A stretch of DNA of 64,000 nt from an uncultured Caulobacterales bacterium (GTDB lineage Bacteria > Pseudomonadota > Alphaproteobacteria > Caulobacterales > Caulobacteraceae), in assembly GCA_903862425.1 (NCBI GenBank), contig CAIOYC010000008.1:186001-250000 (forward strand), written 5' to 3'. The notes beneath the pieces were generated by a model that saw only the letters and a program-made list of their open reading frames with translations, did not search any database and had not been told where the DNA came from. The position numbers and the translations under genes are program-made. Within the stretch, counting starts at the first letter, position 1; the number at the start of each line of letters is the position of its first letter. Below, one piece after another: positions 54,038-62,604 of this stretch.

Positions 54038-55156
54038 ATGTTACGGCGGCGGGATCAAGCCGTCGCGGCCGCCTGCGTGCTCATAAGCCTCACGGCCGTC
54101 GCCGCCTGCAGCCGAAACGCCGGCGCGCCGGACCTGCCGCACGCCCCCGCCGCCCTGACGCCGCGCTTCTACGCCCCGCCCGGCTGGACAACGAGCACGC
54201 TCAGGCTCAGCGACGGGACGGCGCTTCGCTACGGCGTCGCCAGCCCAACCGTCGTGCCCCATGGGCATGTGTTGATTCTGCCCGATCGCAACGAGCCCGC
54301 CGAGGTCTGGTTCGAGACCGCCAACGACCTGCTGGCGCGAGGTTACACCGTCTGGGTACTGGAGGCCGCGACGGGCAAGGGCATCGGCGCCCTCGACCCG
54401 GCCAGAGGCGCCCTCGCCCACATGATCACCGATGTGATCCGCCCACATGACCAGCCGCTATTGCTGGCGGCGCAAGGGCTCGGGGCGACTATCGCCCTGC
54501 ACACGCTCAGCGAAGGGCGCTCCGCGGGGGTGACCGGTGCAATGCTGGCTTCTCCCACCTTGGACCTTGCGGGCGTCGATCCGACAGGACCGTTCGGCGG
54601 CGTGCAGCCCGAACAGCTCGCGATGGCGGCCGAGTGGGCCGCGCGCCTGCGCTCGGGCTGGATCGCCCTGCCGGGCGACGGACAGCCGCGCCTGACCCAC
54701 GTGGCGAGCATCGGACTCGACCCCCGGCGCGCCGGCCTCGCCGCCACCTGGCGCAGAAGCGACCCCGCCCTGAAGCCGCACCGCATCACCCTCGGATGGG
54801 TCTGGGGCTATGACCAGGTCATCAGGGGCGCGCGGACGCCGCGCGCCGCGACCGGCGGACCGCCAATGGTGATGGCCGCCACTGTAGGCGACGATCTTTC
54901 CACCCGCGCCTGCGCTCAGGCGCCCACTTGCACCCTGTGGGCCGTGCCGACCAGCGCCCCGCACCTCGCCCGCGATGAAATGCGCAAGGCCTGGCTGGAC
55001 AAACTGCTGGCCCTGGACACCCGCCAGCGCGGGCTGGCTACCGGCAACAAGCGATCCCTCTACAGCGCACTTGCCGGACTCCCGGAAAAGAGTCCGAAGA
55101 GTCCGGCCGTCGAGTTTTCATCTGCAATAACAATCCGGTCTGCCCGGACTCGATAA
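54038..55156 (+). CDS. Lipoprotein with alpha/beta-hydrolase fold, nucleophile lost
   Basis: A protein of about 372 residues. It has an N-terminal lipoprotein signal ending LTAVAACS (start 54038 assumed; 53990 and 54002 are in frame but overlap lipA more). The middle reads as an alpha/beta hydrolase ([20 protein letters not shown], then [10 protein letters not shown]). The nucleophile elbow, normally GxSxG, reads AAQGLGAT, so the Ser is Gly. It may therefore bind rather than cleave. Several residues later the sequence does not match any enzyme I recognise. It ends near the 3' side of lpdA. Function unknown. Confidence 0.6.
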   Translation: MLRRRDQAVAAACVLISLTAVAACSRNAGAPDLPHAPAALTPRFYAPPGWTTSTLRLSDGTALRYGVASPTVVPHGHVLILPDRNEPAEVWFETANDLLARGYTVWVLEAATGKGIGALDPARGALAHMITDVIRPHDQPLLLAAQGLGATIALHTLSEGRSAGVTGAMLASPTLDLAGVDPTGPFGGVQPEQLAMAAEWAARLRSGWIALPGDGQPRLTHVASIGLDPRRAGLAATWRRSDPALKPHRITLGWVWGYDQVIRGARTPRAATGGPPMVMAATVGDDLSTRACAQAPTCTLWAVPTSAPHLARDEMRKAWLDKLLALDTRQRGLATGNKRSLYSALAGLPEKSPKSPAVEFSSAITIRSARTR

Positions 55157-55201
55157 CGCCGCGCCGGACACATGAGTTCGGAACGACAGGCGGCTAGACG
55201 C

Positions 55202-56617
55202 CTAGAGGTGCAGCACCATGCCGTAGGCATCAAGCGAGGCCTCGTGCATCGCTTCGCTCATGGTCGGATGGGGGAAGACGGTGGCCATGAGCTCGGCCTC
55301 GGTGGCCTCCAGGGTCATGGCGAGGGCGAAACCTTGGATCATTTCCGTGACTTCGCCACCGATCATGTGGGCGCCGATGAGGGCGCCGGTCCTGGCGTCG
55401 AACACGGTTTTGACGAAACCCTCCGTCTCGCCCGAGGCGATGGCCTTGCCATTTACACGGAAGGGGAAACGGCCGACCTTGATCTCTCGTCCCGCCGCCT
55501 TGGCCGCCGCCTCCGTCAAGCCCACCGAGGCGATCTGCGGCGTGGAATAGGTGCAGCCGGGGATAGGCGCCGGGATGTTCGGACCCGCCTTGCCCGCGAT
55601 GAATTCGACGCAGTGGATGCCCTCATGGCTGGCCTTGTGCGCCAGCCACGGCGCGCCGGCCACGTCGCCGATAGCGTAAAGGCCCGGCACATTGGTGGCG
55701 CAGTGGCCATCGATGAGCACATGGCCGCGCTCCACCTTAACTCCCAAAGCCTCCAGACCCAGGTTCTCCACATTGCCGTCGATACCCACGGCGACGATGG
55801 CCACATCCGCGCTCAGGGTCTCGGTCTTGCCGCCTGATTCCATTGAGAGTTCGACGCCGGACTTCGTGGCGACGAGCTTCGTGACCTTCGCTCCGACGCG
55901 GAACTTCAGGCCGCGTTTTTCGAACGCCTTCTGGGCCGCTTTGGAGACCTCCTCGTCCTCGACGTGCAGGATGCGGTCGAGCGCCTCCACCACCGTCACA
56001 TCCGCGCCCAAGGCCCTATAAAAGCTAGCGAACTCGATGCCGATGGCGCCCGATCCCACCACGACCAGGGACTCGGGGCAGGCCGTCGGGGTCATGGCCT
56101 GGCGATAGGTCCAGATATTGGCGCCGTCCGCCTTCAGGCCGATGGCGGGGATTTCCTTGGCGCGGGCGCCGGTGGCCAGGATCACACTCTTAGCGGTCAC
56201 GGCGCGTTCGCCGCCAGCCTTCAGCTTGACGATCACCTTGGGCGCCCCTCCTTTGCTGATGGGGGTGGCTTTCTCCAGCCGCGCCTCGCCCTCGATCACT
56301 TCGATCTTGTGCTTCTTCATCAGGAAGGCGACGCCCTGGTTCAGCTGCTTGGCCACCCCACGCGAGCGCTGCACGATCTTGTCGAAGTCGAAGGTCGGCT
56401 TGGCGGCGCCAAGGCCGTAATCGTCCAGATGCGACAGCTGTTCGAACACCTCGCCGGACTTGAGCAGCGCCTTGGTGGGAATGCAGCCCCAGTTCAGGCA
56501 GATGCCGCCCAGCAGTTCGCGCTCAACGATGGCGACCTTCAGGCCCAGCTGGCTGGCGCGGATCGCTGCGACATAGCCGCCGGGGCCGGAGCCGATGATG
56601 ACGAGATCGAAGTCCAT
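55202..56617 (-). CDS. lpdA: Dihydrolipoyl dehydrogenase (E3)
   Basis: A 471-residue FAD/NAD flavoprotein that re-oxidises lipoyl arms in the PDH complex. It has FAD motif IIGSGPGGYVAAIRASQLG, the redox disulfide GGICLNWGCIPTKALL, NAD motif VVGSGAIGIEFASFYRALG, and the C-terminal His-Glu active site in TVFPHPTMSEAMHE. It is the last gene of the pdh operon, 3 bp after gpx. Normal length. Confidence 0.96.
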   Translation of the reverse strand: MDFDLVIIGSGPGGYVAAIRASQLGLKVAIVERELLGGICLNWGCIPTKALLKSGEVFEQLSHLDDYGLGAAKPTFDFDKIVQRSRGVAKQLNQGVAFLMKKHKIEVIEGEARLEKATPISKGGAPKVIVKLKAGGERAVTAKSVILATGARAKEIPAIGLKADGANIWTYRQAMTPTACPESLVVVGSGAIGIEFASFYRALGADVTVVEALDRILHVEDEEVSKAAQKAFEKRGLKFRVGAKVTKLVATKSGVELSMESGGKTETLSADVAIVAVGIDGNVENLGLEALGVKVERGHVLIDGHCATNVPGLYAIGDVAGAPWLAHKASHEGIHCVEFIAGKAGPNIPAPIPGCTYSTPQIASVGLTEAAAKAAGREIKVGRFPFRVNGKAIASGETEGFVKTVFDARTGALIGAHMIGGEVTEMIQGFALAMTLEATEAELMATVFPHPTMSEAMHEASLDAYGMVLHL

Positions 56618-56620
56618 CCC

Positions 56621-57112
56621 CTAAAGCGCCTTCTCGATGAGAGCCTTTTCGATTTTTGGGGCTATGTCCTTGGGCTCGGTGGTGGGGGCGAAACGTTCGA
56701 TCACCTCCCCGTCGCGGCCGATCAGGAACTTGGTGAAGTTCCACTTGATCGCCTCCGAACCCAGGAGGCCTTTCTTCTCGCCCTTCAGCCACTTATAGAG
56801 CGGATCCGCATCCGACCCGTTCACGTCGATCTTGGCGTACATGGGAAAGTCGACGCCGAAATTGGTGGTGCAGAAGGCGCCGATCTCATCCGCCGTGCCC
56901 GGCTCCTGCCCGCCGAATTGGTTGCAGGGAAAGCCGAGCACATTGAAGCCGCGACCGGCGAACTGCTTCTGCAGCGCCTCCAGCCCCTCATACTGCGGGG
57001 TGAGGCCGCACTTGGAGGCGACATTCACCACCAGCAGCACCTCGCCCTTATGCTCAGACAGCGGCGCATCACGGCCATCCAGCGCCTTGGCGTCGAAATC
57101 GGTAATCGGCAT
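56621..57112 (-). CDS. Glutathione peroxidase-family thiol peroxidase
   Basis: A 163-residue peroxidase. The catalytic cysteine lies in NVASKCGLTPQYEGLEAL near residue 37, with LGFPCNQFGGQEPGT and WNFTKFLIGRDG. The residue is Cys, not Sec. Family members reduce hydrogen or lipid peroxides with glutathione or thioredoxin. It is placed between pdhC and lpdA (13 and 3 bp gaps), so it should be co-expressed with pyruvate dehydrogenase. Confidence 0.93.
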   Translation of the reverse strand: MPITDFDAKALDGRDAPLSEHKGEVLLVVNVASKCGLTPQYEGLEALQKQFAGRGFNVLGFPCNQFGGQEPGTADEIGAFCTTNFGVDFPMYAKIDVNGSDADPLYKWLKGEKKGLLGSEAIKWNFTKFLIGRDGEVIERFAPTTEPKDIAPKIEKALIEKAL

Positions 57113-57125
57113 ATGGGCTTCTCCG

Positions 57126-58427
57126 CTAGGCCAGCATGGTCACAGGATCTTCCACGAAGCCCTTGAAGGCCTGGAGAAAACGCGCGCCGATGGCGCCGTC
57201 CACGACGCGGTGGTCGCAGGTGAGGGTGACGCTCATCACCGTGGCGATCTCGAGCTTGTCTGCATGCGCCACGGGACGCTTCTCGCCGACGCCAACGCTC
57301 ATGATCGCGCCCTGCGGCTCGTTGATGATCGAGGCGAAGGTCTTGATGCCGAACATGCCGAGGTTGGAGATCGAGAAGGTGCCACCCTGGAACTCCTCGG
57401 GCTTCAGCTTCTTCTCGCGAGCGCGTCCGGCGAGGTCCTTCATCTCCGTGGCGATCTGCGCCAGCGTCTTGGTCTCGGCGCTGCGGACGATGGGGGTGAT
57501 CAGGCCGTGGTCCAGCGCCACAGCCACCGCGATATCGGCGTGGTGGTGCAGAGCGAAGCCTTCAGGCGTGTAGGAGGCGTTGGCCTCCGGCACGGCCTTC
57601 AGGGCCAGGGCGGCGGCCTTGATGACGAGATCGTTGACGCTGACCTTCACCCCGCGCTTCTCCAGCGCCGCATTGATGCGGGCGCGGGCGTCGAGCAGGC
57701 GGTCGATCTCCAGGTCGATGGTCAGCGGGAAGTGCGGGATGTCGCGGAAGCTGTCCGTCATCCGCCGGGCGATGGTCTTGCTCATGCCGTCGAGCGGGAC
57801 GAGGTCGTAGGAACCGGCGGGAATGCCCATCTGCTCCAGCGACTGCACCTTGCGGGGCTCGGCGGATGCGGCGGAAGCCCCGGCGACAGGAGCGGCGCCG
57901 GGCTTCGCGCCCTCCACGTCGGCCTTGACGATCCGGCCGTGAGGGCCCGAGCCCTTCAACGCCCTCAGATCGACGCCCTTCTGGTCGGCGATGCGGCGGG
58001 CCAGCGGCGTGGCGAACACGCGCTCGCCCTTGGGCGTTTCTACGGGCTTGGGGCCCTCGGCTTTCGGAGCCTCCGCCTTGGCGGGTTGGGGCTTTGGTTC
58101 CGGCGTCTTCGCGGACTCAGCCTTTGCCTCCTGCTTCGGGGCCTCAGGCTTAGAAGTATCGGCCTTGGGCGGCGGTGCGATTTCCTCACCTTCACCCTTC
58201 AGGCGGGCGATAGGAGCGTTGACCCTGACGTTCTCCGTGCCGGCGGGAACCAGGATGGCTTCCACCACGCCCTCGTCCACGGCCTCCACCTCCATGGTGG
58301 CCTTGTCGGTCTCGATCTCGGCGATCACGTCGCCGGACTTCACCGTATCGCCCGCCTTCACATTCCACTTGGAGAGGGTCCCCTCCTCCATGGTCGGCGA
58401 CAGGGCGGGCATGAGGATGTCGGTCAT
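57126..58427 (-). CDS. pdhC: Pyruvate dehydrogenase E2 (dihydrolipoamide acetyltransferase)
   Basis: A 433-residue E2. The single lipoyl domain (1-80) has the lipoyl-Lys in [17 protein letters not shown] near residue 42. A Pro/Ala/Lys-rich linker follows, then a peripheral subunit-binding domain (FATPLARRIADQKGVDLRAL near 137). The catalytic acyltransferase domain (about 200-433) ends with VTLTCDHRVVDGAIGARFLQ, with the active-site His. Its N-terminal 76 codons are almost identical in DNA to the start of pdhB. The ATG overlaps the GFA gene by 4 nt. Confidence 0.96.
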   Translation of the reverse strand: MTDILMPALSPTMEEGTLSKWNVKAGDTVKSGDVIAEIETDKATMEVEAVDEGVVEAILVPAGTENVRVNAPIARLKGEGEEIAPPPKADTSKPEAPKQEAKAESAKTPEPKPQPAKAEAPKAEGPKPVETPKGERVFATPLARRIADQKGVDLRALKGSGPHGRIVKADVEGAKPGAAPVAGASAASAEPRKVQSLEQMGIPAGSYDLVPLDGMSKTIARRMTDSFRDIPHFPLTIDLEIDRLLDARARINAALEKRGVKVSVNDLVIKAAALALKAVPEANASYTPEGFALHHHADIAVAVALDHGLITPIVRSAETKTLAQIATEMKDLAGRAREKKLKPEEFQGGTFSISNLGMFGIKTFASIINEPQGAIMSVGVGEKRPVAHADKLEIATVMSVTLTCDHRVVDGAIGARFLQAFKGFVEDPVTMLA

Positions 58428-58834
58428 TGAATGGCGTCCTCAAGGCTGAGGTGGGCGAGCGAGGCGGCGTTGGCCTCCCAGTTTCGTCCGTCGAAGGGGT
58501 CGATGACGATCTCCAGTGCGGATGGATCGTCGAGGCAGCGGGCGTTCACCGACCACCCGTCCGGATTGGAGCGCGGCCGGTAAAAGCTCTTCACCCCGCA
58601 GGTGGAGCAGAACAGGTGGTGGGCCACGCCGGTGTTGAAGCTGTAGTCGCTCAGGCGGTCCGTGCCAGACATGATGCGAAACCGACTCTCCGGCACGATG
58701 ATGTGGATGAAGCCGAGCTTCTCGCACATGGAGCAGTTACAGGCCTGCGCCTCTACCCTCTTGGGCAAAGCCGTCTCGAACCGCACCGCGCCGCAATGGC
58801 AACCGCCAGCATGCCAGATCAGCGGATCCGTCAC
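58424..58834 (-). CDS. GFA family zinc protein inside the pdh operon
   Basis: A 136-residue protein of the GFA (glutathione-dependent formaldehyde-activating-like/CENP-V) fold. Zinc-binding cysteines are in [21 protein letters not shown] and [13 protein letters not shown]. The GTG start at 58834 is inside the pdhB stop, and its stop overlaps the pdhC ATG, both by 4 nt. It therefore depends on translation through pdhB and pdhC. The substrate is unknown; many GFA proteins have no proven activity on formaldehyde adducts. Its insertion between E1-beta and E2 genes suggests a functional or accidental link. Confidence 0.9.
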   Translation of the reverse strand: MTDPLIWHAGGCHCGAVRFETALPKRVEAQACNCSMCEKLGFIHIIVPESRFRIMSGTDRLSDYSFNTGVAHHLFCSTCGVKSFYRPRSNPDGWSVNARCLDDPSALEIVIDPFDGRNWEANAASLAHLSLEDAIQ

Positions 58835-60255
58835 TTGTACGTCACCGCCTTCACCGCGGCGACGATCTTGTCGACCGTGGGCAGGGCGAGGGCTTCGAGG
58901 TTGGCGGCGTAGGGCATGGGCACGTCCTCGCCATGGACGCGGGTGGGCGGGGCATCGAGCCAGTCGAAGGCATGCTCCACCACCCGCTGGCAGACCTCGG
59001 CGCCGACGCCGTAAGCGCCCCAACCCTCCTCTACCGAGACGATGCGATTGGTCTTCTTCACGCTCTCGACGATGGTCTCGTGATCCAGGGGACGCAGGGT
59101 TCTGAGGTCGATCACCTCCGCCTCGACGCCCTCCTTGGCCAGTTCCTCCGCGGCCTGCAGGGCGAGGCCGACCATGCGCGAGTGGGCGGTGATAGTCACG
59201 TGCTCGCCCGCGCGGCGAATGCGCGCCTTGCCGATGGGCAGGACGTAGTCGCCCTCCGGCACATCGAACTCCAGCCCGTAGAGCATCTCGTTTTCGAGGA
59301 AGACGACCGGGTTCGGATCGCGAATGGCGGCCTTGAGCAGCCCCTTGGCGTCTGCGGCGTCATAGGGGGCGATCACCTTCAGCCCCGGCACCGCGCCGTA
59401 CCAGGCCGAATAGTCCTGGCTGTGCTGGGCGCCCACGCGGGCCGCCGCGCCATTGGGACCGCGGAAGACGATGGGCGCGCCCACCTGGCCGCCGGACATG
59501 TACCTCGTCTTGGCGGCGGAATTGATAATAGCGTCAATGGCCTGCATGGCGAAGTTGAAGGTCATGAACTCGACGATGGGCTTCAGCCCCGTCATGGCCG
59601 CGCCGACACCCAGTTGGGCGAAGCCATATTCGGTGATGGGGGTATCGATTACGCGGCGCTCGCCGAACTCCTGCAGCAGCTCTCGGCTCACCTTGTAGGC
59701 GCCCTGGTACTGGGCGACTTCCTCGCCGATCAGGAACACGTCGCCGTCGCGGCGCATCTCCTCGGCGATGGCGTCGCGCAGGGCGTCGCGCACGGTGGTC
59801 CTGACCATCTTCACATCAGTGGGGAGTTCGGGATCGGCGAGGGGTGAGGCGCCCTTCCCAGAATCTGAGGCGATAGGGGCAGTCCCCTGCCCTTCTTCCG
59901 TGGGTTTGGCGGTTTCGGGCGGCGCCTTCTCCGGGTCGCCCGACTTTTCCTCGTCGGCGCCCGCCTTGGCGACCGGGGCCGGGGCGGCGGCGGGCTCGGC
60001 TTTGGGGGCCGGTTCGCCTTCACCCTTCAGGCGGGCGATAGGAGCGTTGACCTTGACGTTCTCCGTGCCGGCGGGAACCAGGATGGCGTCCACCACGCCC
60101 TCGTCCACCGCCTCCACCTCCATGGTGGCCTTGTCGGTCTCGATCTCGGCGATCACGTCGCCGGATTTCACCGTATCGCCCTCCTTGACGTTCCACTTGG
60201 AGAGCGTGCCCTCCTCCATGGTCGGCGACAGGGCGGGCATCAATACGTCGGTCAT
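58831..60255 (-). CDS. pdhB: Pyruvate dehydrogenase E1 beta subunit with N-terminal lipoyl domain
   Basis: A 474-residue E1-beta. Residues 1-80 are a lipoyl domain (Lys in [17 protein letters not shown]), then a long Pro/Ala/Glu linker to about 150. The thiamine-dependent transketolase-like core follows with [53 protein letters not shown] and the C-terminal transketolase domain ([16 protein letters not shown]). The N-terminal lipoyl extension is seen in alphaproteobacterial PdhB. The start is 1 nt after the stop of the membrane gene upstream. Confidence 0.95.
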   Translation of the reverse strand: MTDVLMPALSPTMEEGTLSKWNVKEGDTVKSGDVIAEIETDKATMEVEAVDEGVVDAILVPAGTENVKVNAPIARLKGEGEPAPKAEPAAAPAPVAKAGADEEKSGDPEKAPPETAKPTEEGQGTAPIASDSGKGASPLADPELPTDVKMVRTTVRDALRDAIAEEMRRDGDVFLIGEEVAQYQGAYKVSRELLQEFGERRVIDTPITEYGFAQLGVGAAMTGLKPIVEFMTFNFAMQAIDAIINSAAKTRYMSGGQVGAPIVFRGPNGAAARVGAQHSQDYSAWYGAVPGLKVIAPYDAADAKGLLKAAIRDPNPVVFLENEMLYGLEFDVPEGDYVLPIGKARIRRAGEHVTITAHSRMVGLALQAAEELAKEGVEAEVIDLRTLRPLDHETIVESVKKTNRIVSVEEGWGAYGVGAEVCQRVVEHAFDWLDAPPTRVHGEDVPMPYAANLEALALPTVDKIVAAVKAVTYK

Positions 60256-60256
60256 A

Positions 60257-60712
60257 TCAGCTCACTCCGGCGGCGACGGCGCGCCGTGAGACATTGCGTT
60301 GAAACAGGCGTCCGCGCAGCAGCACGGCCGCATAGATGGCGATGGAGCCGATGACCGCCTCCGCCAGGGTGAACAGGCTGAGCCCCAACAGAACCGGGGC
60401 GAACTTCAGCAGGTTGGCTACCAGCAGGAACGACACCGCCGTCCAGATCAGAAAGGTGAGCACATAGGCGAAGCCGAGGCGGCGGCGCACCTGCGCCTCG
60501 TATCCGAACTTGCGCAGAAACAGGGTCGCCGACAGCCAGGCGGCCATGAAGATCATGAATAGGTCGAGCAGGATGCCGGTGAAGGCGAAGGCCCCCAGGC
60601 CCGCAAACCAGACGTCGGCCAGGGCCGCGATCCGCTGAAACGCCACCGCAGCGACCAGGAACAGCCCACAGCTTGTGACCCAGACCCACTTGGAAATCGC
60701 ACGCTCGCTCAT
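60257..60712 (-). CDS. Unknown four-helix membrane protein in the pdh operon
   Basis: A 151-residue protein with four hydrophobic segments: [20 protein letters not shown], a second [17 protein letters not shown], a third [19 protein letters not shown], and a fourth [16 protein letters not shown]. No charged active site is seen inside the membrane. It lies between pdhA and pdhB; the ATG overlaps the lipoprotein stop (4 nt) and the stop is one base from pdhB. I do not recognise a family. It may be a small membrane anchor or a transporter subunit; nothing in the sequence tells which. Confidence 0.7.
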   Translation of the reverse strand: MSERAISKWVWVTSCGLFLVAAVAFQRIAALADVWFAGLGAFAFTGILLDLFMIFMAAWLSATLFLRKFGYEAQVRRRLGFAYVLTFLIWTAVSFLLVANLLKFAPVLLGLSLFTLAEAVIGSIAIYAAVLLRGRLFQRNVSRRAVAAGVS

Positions 60713-61071
60713 GGGGCGGTCTCGAAGCCAGCCGCGGGGAACATCTGCATGGCGCGCTCGTAGTCGGTGTCGGCCAGCATCACCATGGGAAGATGCTTGT
60801 TCTCTATTCCCGCTACAAGGTGCTGCATCCTCGGCAGCATGATTGGGTCAGGCGGTTGAGTCTTGGTGCAGTCCATGCAGGTCAGAAGAACGACGGTCTT
60901 GCCGGGGGCTCCCCGCCACATTTCCCAGTCGATCCGCCACTGCGGCGCCGGCTTTCCGTCCAGCAGATAGCCGCCGTCGCGAGCGACGCCGACCTTGACA
61001 TAGCTTGGCGGCGTGCAACCGCCGAGGCTCGCCAGCGCACCGATAGCCAGCCCTGACACGAGCGACCTCAC
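60709..61071 (-). CDS. Unknown CxxC lipoprotein in the pdh operon
   Basis: A 120-residue protein with an N-terminal signal and lipobox (GTG start at 61071; LASLGGC). The mature chain has GKTVVLLTCMDCTKTQPP, in which a beta-strand leads into a CxxC pair, as in a thioredoxin-like fold, although the rest is short for thioredoxin. The start lies 4 nt after pdhA's stop and its own stop overlaps the four-helix membrane gene by 4 nt. It is thus co-translated with E1-alpha. Function unknown; a redox or metal-binding envelope role is only a guess. Confidence 0.7.
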   Translation of the reverse strand: MRSLVSGLAIGALASLGGCTPPSYVKVGVARDGGYLLDGKPAPQWRIDWEMWRGAPGKTVVLLTCMDCTKTQPPDPIMLPRMQHLVAGIENKHLPMVMLADTDYERAMQMFPAAGFETAP

Positions 61072-61075
61072 CCGG

Positions 61076-62170
61076 TCACGCCTCCGCGTAGACGTCGGTG
61101 TAGAGTTCCGACGGATCGGGCTCGGGCGCGGTACGGGCGAATTCGGCGGCATCGGCGACGATCTTCTTCACCTCCGCGTCGATGGCCTTCATGGCCTCTT
61201 CGTCGGTGGCGCCCATGGCCTCCATCTTCTCGCGCAGATGGTCGATGGGGTCGCGGGTCTTGCGCACCTCGTCCACCTCCTCGCGGGTCCGGTACTTGGC
61301 CGGATCGGACATGGAATGGCCGCGGTAGCGGTAGGTCTTCATCTCGAGGATATAGGGGCCCTTGCCAGAGCGGGCGTATTCGGCGGCCTTGGCGCCGGCC
61401 TCGGCCACCGCCTGCACATCCATGCCGTCCACCTCTTCGCCCGGAATGCCGAAGGAGATGCCGCGCTTGTGCAGGTGGGTCTCGGCCGAGGCGCGCTCGA
61501 CGGACGTGCCCATGGCGTACTGGTTGTTCTCGATGATGAACACCACCGGCAGCTTCCATAGCTCGGCCATGTTGAAGGCCTCGTAGACCTGGCCCTGGTT
61601 GGCGGCGCCGTCGCCGAAATAGGTGAAGCTGACCGCCTTGTTGTCGCGATAGCGGTTGGCGAAGGCCAGGCCCGCGCCCAGCGGCACCTGGCCGCCGACG
61701 ATGCCGTGCCCGCCATAGAAGCCGGCCTGCACGTCGAACATGTGCATGGAGCCGCCCTTGCCATGGGCGCTGCCCGCCGCACGACCGGTAAGCTCGGCCA
61801 TGACCTCCTTGGGATCCATCCCGGCCGCCAGCATGTGGCCGTGGTCGCGATAGCCGGTGATGACCTGGTCGCCCGTCTTCTTCACCGACTGCATGCCGAC
61901 AGCGATGGCTTCCTGGCCGATGTAGAGGTGGCAGAAGCCGCCGATCAGCCCCATGCCGTAGAGCTGGCCCGCCCGCTCCTCGAAGCGGCGGATGAGCAGC
62001 ATGTGCCGGTACCAGTCGAGCAACTGGCCCTTGTCCGGCCAGCCATTGCCCTCGGACTTCCCGGCGGCAGCCTTCTTAGCGGTGGCGGGCGCCTTGGCGG
62101 CAGGCTTCTTCGCCGACGCGGCCTTCGCAGCCGTGGCGTTCGCCGCCGGCTTGGCGGGTGTGCGGGCCAT
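61076..62170 (-). CDS. pdhA: Pyruvate dehydrogenase E1 alpha subunit
   Basis: A 364-residue E1-alpha with an Ala/Lys-rich N-terminal tail. The thiamine-binding GDG...NQG motif appears as YFGDGAANQGQVYEAFNMAEL. GFCHLYIGQEAIAVGM, HGKGGSMHMFD, the phosphorylation-loop-like YRYRGHSMSDPAKYRT and REKMEAMG are all typical. It begins the three-subunit pyruvate dehydrogenase block. The following gene (a lipoprotein) begins 4 nt later. Confidence 0.97.
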   Translation of the reverse strand: MARTPAKPAANATAAKAASAKKPAAKAPATAKKAAAGKSEGNGWPDKGQLLDWYRHMLLIRRFEERAGQLYGMGLIGGFCHLYIGQEAIAVGMQSVKKTGDQVITGYRDHGHMLAAGMDPKEVMAELTGRAAGSAHGKGGSMHMFDVQAGFYGGHGIVGGQVPLGAGLAFANRYRDNKAVSFTYFGDGAANQGQVYEAFNMAELWKLPVVFIIENNQYAMGTSVERASAETHLHKRGISFGIPGEEVDGMDVQAVAEAGAKAAEYARSGKGPYILEMKTYRYRGHSMSDPAKYRTREEVDEVRKTRDPIDHLREKMEAMGATDEEAMKAIDAEVKKIVADAAEFARTAPEPDPSELYTDVYAEA

Positions 62171-62221
62171 GGGTCAAATCTCCCGTCGCAGTCCAGAACG
62201 CGACGGTGAAAAACGGCCGCG

Positions 62222-62518
62222 CTATCGCTGGTTCCGGATCACATAGTCCGTTGGCTGCGCGAACCCAAGCATGGTTCGTGCTTCTTCCTCCAGAAGATCC
62301 TTGGACAGGTTGTCGTCGGACAAAAGCCGGACCTTGATCTCGAGATCCTCGCGCTCGGCGCGCAGGGCCTTCAAGGTGCGCACACGCTCGGCCAGGGTCG
62401 CTTCGCGGCGCTGACCGTGCAGCAGGCCGCGCTCGCCCGTGAGCCCGTTGACCCCGAAATAGAAGATCAGCAACGCCAGGAGTGCGGTCGGCAAATACGG
62501 CCTGAAACGTGCGAACAC
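62222..62518 (-). CDS. ftsB: Cell division protein FtsB (septum formation initiator)
   Basis: A 98-residue bitopic membrane protein. One helix (YLPTALLALLIFYFGVNGL) is followed by GERGLLHGQRREATLAER and a leucine-heptad coiled coil (VRTLKALRAEREDLEIKVRL), ending with the FtsB C-terminus ARTMLGFAQPTDYVI. It bridges FtsL and FtsQ in the divisome. GTG at 62518 gives the normal N-terminus; the open frame runs back into parC. Its position just before pdhA is conserved in alphaproteobacteria. Confidence 0.9.
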   Translation of the reverse strand: MFARFRPYLPTALLALLIFYFGVNGLTGERGLLHGQRREATLAERVRTLKALRAEREDLEIKVRLLSDDNLSKDLLEEEARTMLGFAQPTDYVIRNQR

Positions 62519-62604
62519 GGCGAAATCCTGAACATATGCCCCACCCGTTTGTCGCCAAACAGGCTTAACAGTCCGTTGATTTTCCGCCGGATTTGCTACG
62601 GACG

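Noticed and set aside
56832-58430. A 532-codon plus-strand frame opposite pdhC and gpx
   Set aside because: It is the antisense of two well-supported genes; the sequence is His/Gly/Leu-rich and meaningless.
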